Source: Cellvibrionaceae bacterium (GTDB lineage Bacteria; Pseudomonadota; Gammaproteobacteria; Pseudomonadales; Cellvibrionaceae). From it: a stretch of 47,373 nucleotides of DNA. Of the stretch, positions 42,636 through 47,373 are shown piece after piece. The position numbers and the translations under genes were made by a program. The notes under the pieces are model-generated. The model saw nothing but the letters and a program-made list of their open reading frames with translations, was not told the origin of the DNA and did not search any database. The stretch covers positions 1 to 47,373 of the forward strand of contig PANW01000092.1 in the NCBI GenBank assembly GCA_002707785.1. The letters are read 5' to 3'. Within the stretch, counting starts at the first letter, position 1, and every line of letters begins with the position of its first letter.

Positions 42636-45083
42636 GTGCAGTCATTCTTCCAAGGAATTTCCTATCGTCTTGCCAAAGTGGGCGTTATTCTTGCCTTTGT
42701 GCTGGGTTTGGGGATGAGTTCCTTTCAATTGTATCTTGATTATTTATCCCAAGAGCAAGAGCTGGACTTGTTGATCGAGCGCGTGATCGAGGTTGCCGCA
42801 CCGCCGGCCACTCGAGCCGTTCATACTTTAGATGACGATCTTTCCATGGAAGTGGTCAATGGTATGTTGGCCTACGATTTTATCTTCGATGTTGCCATAC
42901 TCGATGAGTTAGGCAACGTGCTTGCGCAAGGCGATAAGCCAAGATCCAGCTCCCCCACCAGCTGGTTAACCAGCTACTTTGTAGAAGACAGCAAAAGCTA
43001 CTCTGCGAGCCTCAGTATTCCTGGTTACGATAAGAGTACCGCAGGCTCGATTACTTTCAGGGTAGATCTCAACAAAGCGTTGGAGACTTTCTATCAGCGC
43101 TCTACCTTCGTGATTTTAAGTGGTCTGATTCGCAACTCAATTTTGGTGTTGCTGCTATTTATAGCATTCTATTACATGCTGACAAACCCTCTGATTCGTA
43201 TGGTGCAAGAGATTAAATCCATACGTCCAGATAAGCCGGGCGCGCGTCGTATTACGGTAGCGCACCCTGAACGTCATGATGAACTCACTCAGCTGGCACT
43301 TTCTTCCAATAGCATGTTAGATGCAATTGAGGAGGCCTTTACCAAGCGCTTAGAGGTTGAGTCGGCGCTACGGGAAAGTGAAGAGGCTATACGTCTGATT
43401 GTTAACGAACTGCCGGCGATGGTTGGGCTGCGTCACACAGACGGTACCATGGAATTTGCCAATCAAAATATGGCCGAATTCTTTGGAAAGACCACGGAGA
43501 CGATTTCCGGGCTTAATATTCTAGAGTTCGGCTTTGCCTTCGGGGAAGCCCCAAATGTGTATAACGCCATAGGTGCGACCTCGGAAAGTGGGGATGTGTT
43601 GGATGAGGGCGCTTTCGAAGGTTATTTTATTTCCGCGGTCGGTGAGAAACGTTACTTGCAGGGGCATGCAAAATCCATCGTTATGCAGGGTGAGCGCCTA
43701 GTGCTGATGGTCGCCAATGACATCACTGCGAGAAAGGAAGCCGAAGAGAAGATGGAATACATGGCGTATCACGATGCGCTGACTAATCTTCCTAATCGCG
43801 TGCACCTGGTTGAACGACTTGAACATGAAATTGTTCGTGCGCGTCGACATAAGTATTACGGTGCGATTCTTTTTATCGATCTTGATCATTTTAAAAACAT
43901 TAATGATTCTCTCGGGCATCCTGTGGGCGATCAGCTGCTCAAGCAAGTGGCCGAGCGTTTAGGTAACGTTGTCAGAGAAGAGGACTTAGTTGCCCGTCTA
44001 AGTGGCGATGAGTTTGTGGTGGTGTTGACCGTGTTGGATCATGACTTAGATGCTGCAGGCCTAAAGGCGGGTGAAGTCGCGGAGAAGATACGCAAGAGTT
44101 TATCGGAGCCCTATCCCTACAAAGATATCAAATTGCATGTGTCGTGCAGCATCGGGATTGTTGTTTATGCCGACAAAGAAAGCTCCGTGCATGAATTGTT
44201 GCGTTTTGCTGATACCGCCATGTATCAAGTTAAGGCGAAGGGCCGTGATGCAATCGAGTTCTTCAACTTGGGGATGGCCGATAAGGTCAGCTATCAGTTG
44301 CGGTTGGAAAGTGAGCTCCACAAAGCACTGGCGGAAAACCAATTTGAATTGTTTTTTCAGCCGAAAGTCGATGTGGCCTCCAACAAGATTCTAGGGGCGG
44401 AAGCACTATTGCGCTGGCAACATCCTGAGCGCGGTATGATTTCTCCTGGAGAGTTTATTCCGGTGCTGGAATCTTCGGGTTTGATGGTGGAAGTCGGTCG
44501 TTGGATTATCGAAGAGGGCTGTCGGGCGCTTAATTCACTGGACAAGAGTGGCGTTTGGCATGAGGGCATGCGGCTGAGCTTAAATGTCAGCCCTCGACAG
44601 TTTAGGGGGCAGACGTTTGTTGACGATATGGCCAAAACCCTTCATGAAATTGTCATTCCGCGCGATAGTCTCGACCTTGAAATCACTGAAGGGGTGGTGA
44701 TTCACAACGTCGATGAAACCATTGCCACTATGACGGCTTTGTCGGCCATGGGTATTAGCTTTTCTCTCGATGATTTTGGGACCGGTTATTCGTCGATTAG
44801 TTATTTGAAGCGCTTGCCGGTATCAACTTTGAAGATCGACTACAGCTTTGTGCGTGATATTGTTGATGATCGCAGTGATCGAGTTTTGGTGGAGACCATT
44901 GTCACTATGGGTCAGCTATTGGATTTGAATGTGGTAGCTGAGGGGGTCGAAGAGAAAAGCCAGCTGGATATTCTCACAGCCTTCGGTTGCAACTGTTATC
45001 AAGGTTACTACTTTAGTCGTCCAGTTCCTTTCGGTGAATTCGAATCGCTATTGAAAGGCAATCAGGTAGGTATTCAGGGTTAG
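42636..45083 (+). CDS. Membrane PAS-GGDEF-EAL c-di-GMP signalling protein
   Basis: 815-residue protein. TM1 (about 13-33) and TM2 (about 158-180) enclose a periplasmic sensor. HAMP follows (NPLIRMVQEIKSIRP), then PAS (about 250-370), GGDEF (about 375-545) and EAL (about 560-805). The A-site is SGDEF (456-460), with the inhibitory RxxD motif REED five residues before it. The EAL domain is complete: EALLRW (588 onward), NVSPRQF, ITEGVVI, DDFGTGYSS (713 onward), KIDYSFV, AEGVEEKSQ. Phosphodiesterase activity is therefore likely, and cyclase activity possible. GTG start at 42636, with agagga 6 nt upstream. Confidence 0.95.
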   Translation: MQSFFQGISYRLAKVGVILAFVLGLGMSSFQLYLDYLSQEQELDLLIERVIEVAAPPATRAVHTLDDDLSMEVVNGMLAYDFIFDVAILDELGNVLAQGDKPRSSSPTSWLTSYFVEDSKSYSASLSIPGYDKSTAGSITFRVDLNKALETFYQRSTFVILSGLIRNSILVLLLFIAFYYMLTNPLIRMVQEIKSIRPDKPGARRITVAHPERHDELTQLALSSNSMLDAIEEAFTKRLEVESALRESEEAIRLIVNELPAMVGLRHTDGTMEFANQNMAEFFGKTTETISGLNILEFGFAFGEAPNVYNAIGATSESGDVLDEGAFEGYFISAVGEKRYLQGHAKSIVMQGERLVLMVANDITARKEAEEKMEYMAYHDALTNLPNRVHLVERLEHEIVRARRHKYYGAILFIDLDHFKNINDSLGHPVGDQLLKQVAERLGNVVREEDLVARLSGDEFVVVLTVLDHDLDAAGLKAGEVAEKIRKSLSEPYPYKDIKLHVSCSIGIVVYADKESSVHELLRFADTAMYQVKAKGRDAIEFFNLGMADKVSYQLRLESELHKALAENQFELFFQPKVDVASNKILGAEALLRWQHPERGMISPGEFIPVLESSGLMVEVGRWIIEEGCRALNSLDKSGVWHEGMRLSLNVSPRQFRGQTFVDDMAKTLHEIVIPRDSLDLEITEGVVIHNVDETIATMTALSAMGISFSLDDFGTGYSSISYLKRLPVSTLKIDYSFVRDIVDDRSDRVLVETIVTMGQLLDLNVVAEGVEEKSQLDILTAFGCNCYQGYYFSRPVPFGEFESLLKGNQVGIQG

Positions 45084-45105
45084 ATCTGCGTTTCTCCGTG
45101 ATGCG

Positions 45106-45822
45106 TTAAAAGACTGGAAAAAGTCTCGACAATAGCACCGGCACTGCGGTTTCAACCCTTAGAATTCTCGGTCCGAGATGTATGGTCTGACAACCTGCTT
45201 GGTTCAATTTCTCTATCTCGTAGTCGATAAATCCACCTTCAGGACCTATCACTAGAACACTTTCTTCACGAGTCGGAGCAGGGCAAGTCACCGCATTTTT
45301 GGGGTGTGCGACTAACGCACGTTTATGTTTGCAGAGATCGGGTAGCTGGTCTTCGACGAAAGGCTTGAATCGCTTTTCTAAAGTCACACTTGGCATCCGT
45401 GTGTCCACTCCTTGCTCAAGCCCCAATGTCAGTTGTTCCTCAATCTTTTGTGTTTCTAGGAACGGGGTTTGCCAGAAGCTTTTCTCCACTCGATAGCTGT
45501 TGATGAGTATCAGCTCTTTGACTCCCATGGTGGAAACTGTTTGCAGGATACGTTTCAGCATTTTGGGGCGCGGTAGAGCTACGATCAGTGTCAGGGGTAG
45601 GGGTGCTGGGGGTATTTCTGTAAGTGCGACCTGCAGGCTTGTCGATTCATCCGTTAAGGCTGTGACCTTAGCAATTCCGGTATTGCCATTGATTATTCCG
45701 GCTTTTAGCTCCGTGCCTACGGATACTTGTTGCACCGTTCGCATATGAGTGTGACGACGCCCGAAGAGAGTTACTGTATGGGTATCGGTAAAGTCAGATT
45801 CACGTAGTAGCAATAGATTCAT
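45106..45822 (-). CDS. rsmE: 16S rRNA (uracil-1498-N3)-methyltransferase
   Basis: 238-residue SPOUT-class methyltransferase. N-terminal PUA-like domain (MNLLLLRESDF, RRHTHMRTVQQVSVG) and a C-terminal knotted domain with LPRPKMLKRILQTVSTMGVK, VIGPEGGFIDYEIEKLNQAG and LGPRILRVETAVPVLL. It methylates U1498 of 16S rRNA. Convergent with the GGDEF-EAL gene, separated by 22 bp. In Pseudomonas I recall rsmE next to bioA; here they are 10 kb apart on the same strand. Confidence 0.96.
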   Translation of the reverse strand: MNLLLLRESDFTDTHTVTLFGRRHTHMRTVQQVSVGTELKAGIINGNTGIAKVTALTDESTSLQVALTEIPPAPLPLTLIVALPRPKMLKRILQTVSTMGVKELILINSYRVEKSFWQTPFLETQKIEEQLTLGLEQGVDTRMPSVTLEKRFKPFVEDQLPDLCKHKRALVAHPKNAVTCPAPTREESVLVIGPEGGFIDYEIEKLNQAGCQTIHLGPRILRVETAVPVLLSRLFPVF

Positions 45823-46084
45823 TGGTTCAGTACTTGTCGTAGGTGGGAGTGCTCAGGCTGCAGCTGATCAGTAGGAAGGGCGTCATTTTATCGGCTGGAG
45901 CTGTACTCTGTATAGTCAGCTCTGTTGAGATTCATGGGTGAAGCGTTTAGGATTGCCTTCGCAGTTAGCGAGTCAGTACTGGCACGGTTGTGTGGGTTGC
46001 ACCTAGGGAGCTTATCCAGTGTGAGGCAATCTAGACAAAGGCTAAGATGTTGTGCTCATGTTGGCTGCTATTTGTTCAATCTGA

Positions 46085-46161
46085 CCGCCCTTAGCTCAGC
46101 TGGATAGAGCGTCCCCCTCCTAAGGGGAAGGCCAGTGGTTCGAATCCACTAGGGCGGGCCA
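46085..46161 (+). tRNA. tRNA-Arg, anticodon CCT
   Basis: Complete cloverleaf: acceptor ccgccct / agggcgg, D arm gctc-gagc, anticodon stem tcccc/gggga with loop ctcctaa (anticodon CCT, reads AGG), T arm agtgg-ttcgaat-ccact, discriminator G and encoded CCA. It stands alone, 82 bp before arsS. Confidence 0.97.
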
Positions 46162-46242
46162 TTTCTCGCACTCTAAGCTCTGCGGTGAATTATTTCTTAA
46201 AGTGTAGGTCTTACACACATCCTCTTTTGCTGGTTTTGAGTT

Positions 46243-47241
46243 ATGAAAGACACGGCTCCGCGTTTACTTAAAACGGATTTCCCGCCCCTCCATCGCACGG
46301 AGTTACACACGTTACAAGTCAATTTAGGCTATCTGTGTAATCTGAGTTGCACCCATTGCCATGTTAATGCCGGCCCTAAGCGAACCGAGTTAATGACTCG
46401 TGACGTCATCGATTTACTGCTGCAATTTATCGACGCAAAAAAAATACAATGCCTAGATCTTACCGGTGGAGCGCCGGAAATGAATCCGCATTTTCGCTAT
46501 CTGGTGGCCGAGGCTCGAGCGCGCGGAGTGGAAGTCATTGATCGCTGCAATTTAACGATTCTAGAAGAACCAGGCTATGAGGACTTGGCTCAATTTCTGG
46601 CCGACAGTGGTGTTTACATCAGTGCTTCCTTGCCTTGTTATGAGGAGGCCAATGTTAATGAGCAGCGAGGTAAAGGCGTTTATCAAACATCGATCGAGGC
46701 TTTGCAGCGATTGAATCGTTTGGGGTATGGAAAAGGTGGGGGTCTGAAGTTGGACCTGGTTTACAACCCCAACGGAGCTTTCTTGCCTCCGCCTCAGGCA
46801 AGTTTGCAAGCCGAGTATAAGCAGCAGTTGCTCGCGCATCACGGTATCGAATTCGACGAATTGTTAACCATTACCAATATGCCAATCAGTCGTTTTGGCA
46901 GCATGTTGATGAGCAAAGGTCAGCTGGAGTCCTATTTGACGTTGCTCAAAGACAACTATAGCGAAAGCAATTTAGGCGGTGTCATGTGTCGCAGTTTGAT
47001 CAGTGTGGATTGGCAGGGGCACGTCTATGATTGCGATTTTAATCAGATGTTGGAATGGCCCATGCAGTTGTCGACAACCGACTCTTCACCCCTAGGTGAT
47101 TTGTTGGCCAGCGATAGCCGCAAGGTTCATCTTCGTGATCTGTTGCAGCGATCGCTCGAGGGTGAGCCGATCGTCATCGGCGAACATTGCTATGGTTGTA
47201 CGGCTGGGCAGGGCAGCAGCTGCGGCGGTGCGCTTGAGTGA
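46243..47241 (+). CDS. arsS: Arsenosugar-pathway radical SAM protein ArsS
   Basis: 332-residue radical SAM enzyme. The [4Fe-4S]/SAM motif CxxxCxxC is C32, C36, C39 (LCNLSCTHCHVNAGP), followed by DLTGGAPEMNPHFRYLV. The C-terminal part has MCRSLISVDWQGHVYDCDFN and HCYGCTAGQGSSCGG, typical of the ArsS family with its auxiliary cysteines. ArsS is proposed to attach a 5'-deoxyadenosyl group to methylated arsenic en route to arsenosugars. The next gene, a glycosyltransferase of the matching family, supports the call. No arsM is visible in the window. Confidence 0.92.
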   Translation: MKDTAPRLLKTDFPPLHRTELHTLQVNLGYLCNLSCTHCHVNAGPKRTELMTRDVIDLLLQFIDAKKIQCLDLTGGAPEMNPHFRYLVAEARARGVEVIDRCNLTILEEPGYEDLAQFLADSGVYISASLPCYEEANVNEQRGKGVYQTSIEALQRLNRLGYGKGGGLKLDLVYNPNGAFLPPPQASLQAEYKQQLLAHHGIEFDELLTITNMPISRFGSMLMSKGQLESYLTLLKDNYSESNLGGVMCRSLISVDWQGHVYDCDFNQMLEWPMQLSTTDSSPLGDLLASDSRKVHLRDLLQRSLEGEPIVIGEHCYGCTAGQGSSCGGALE

Positions 47242-47267
47242 AGGCGAAGGCAAACTTAACGGCTCCG

Positions 47268-47373
47268 ATGTTGATTAGCATTGTTATCCCAACCTTCAAT
47301 GAAGCGAGTTCTATAAAAGCCACGTTGCAGCCCCTGCAGTCGTTGCGCGAGCAGGGGCGGGTAGAAGTGATTC
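47268..47373 (+). CDS. Glycosyltransferase 2 family protein (arsenosugar-associated type), truncated by window end
   Basis: Only the first 35 codons are present. MLISIVIPTFNEASSIKATL is a classic GT-A start and fits the short glycosyltransferases found next to arsS. ATG 47268 gives the usual family N-terminus. An in-frame GTG at 47238 that overlaps the arsS stop by 4 bases (GTGA) is an alternative start with translational coupling, and neither has a strong ribosome site. The catalytic DxD motif lies outside the window. Confidence 0.75.
   Translation, partial: MLISIVIPTFNEASSIKATLQPLQSLREQGRVEVI

Noticed and set aside
46085..46242. Possible phage/island attachment site at the tRNA 3' end
   Set aside because: No integrase and no second copy of the tRNA end are present in the window, so it cannot be supported here. 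It is mentioned only as a check under the arsenosugar finding.

Overview
The window is an ordinary-looking stretch of a gammaproteobacterial chromosome, roughly 50% G+C. It has no insertion sequence, prophage, plasmid function or CRISPR array. The order gacS (reverse) - cysM - rlmD - relA - mazG is the arrangement I recall from Pseudomonas. Together with the GacS, HsbR/HsbA-like, Aer-like and lysine/alanine-rich nucleoid protein types, it points to a motile, probably marine member of the Pseudomonadales/Oceanospirillales. The species cannot be named from the sequence alone.

Layout. (1) 1-5760, all reverse strand: a phospholipase D-like lipoprotein (cut by the window edge), an MsbA-related ABC exporter, a histone-deacetylase-family hydrolase translationally coupled to a TauE/SafE-type permease, a small secreted protein of unknown function framed by short tandem repeats, and a single-domain globin. 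(2) 5948-9760: a small unknown protein, an Old Yellow Enzyme-family reductase, and divergently an Atm1-type ABC exporter. (3) 9816-18298: the GacS hybrid kinase, divergent from cysM-rlmD-relA-mazG, so the Gac two-component sensor sits beside the stringent-response synthetase. (4) 18354-22521: a coiled-coil protein, two small related proteins, adk with a perfect bidirectional terminator, a 1-kb AT-rich structured leader, and a histone H1-like protein carrying five 11-residue repeats. (5) 22680-29986: tsaB, uppP, a beta-hydroxyacid dehydrogenase, aminopeptidase apeB, a double cyclic-nucleotide-binding protein with a dead rhodanese domain, a tRNA-queuosine mannosyltransferase-like protein that starts inside the previous stop codon, and trpS. 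(6) 30411-33651: an MCP, a STAS protein and a receiver/PP2C/HATPase protein, which together look like a chemoreceptor-linked partner switch. (7) 33709-45822: bioA, an Aer-like receptor, a PilZ protein, ttcA, an unknown Arg-rich-tailed protein, apt, an Lrp-family regulator divergent from ald, a membrane GGDEF-EAL protein and rsmE. (8) 46085-47373: tRNA-Arg(CCT) followed by the arsenosugar radical SAM gene arsS and the start of its glycosyltransferase partner.

Themes. Signal transduction is dense: GacS, RelA, two MCPs, PilZ, GGDEF-EAL, a STAS/PP2C switch and a cNMP-binding protein. tRNA and rRNA maturation is also well represented: rlmD, tsaB, the queuosine mannosyltransferase-like gene, ttcA, rsmE and trpS. 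The parts most worth following up are the MCP-STAS-HsbR-like cluster, the cNMP/pseudo-rhodanese plus queuosine-glycosyltransferase pair, the histone-like gene with its unusual leader, and the small paralogous pair upstream of adk. I see no clear-cut wholly new defence or mobile system. All family assignments rest on motifs read by eye, and no database search was run.
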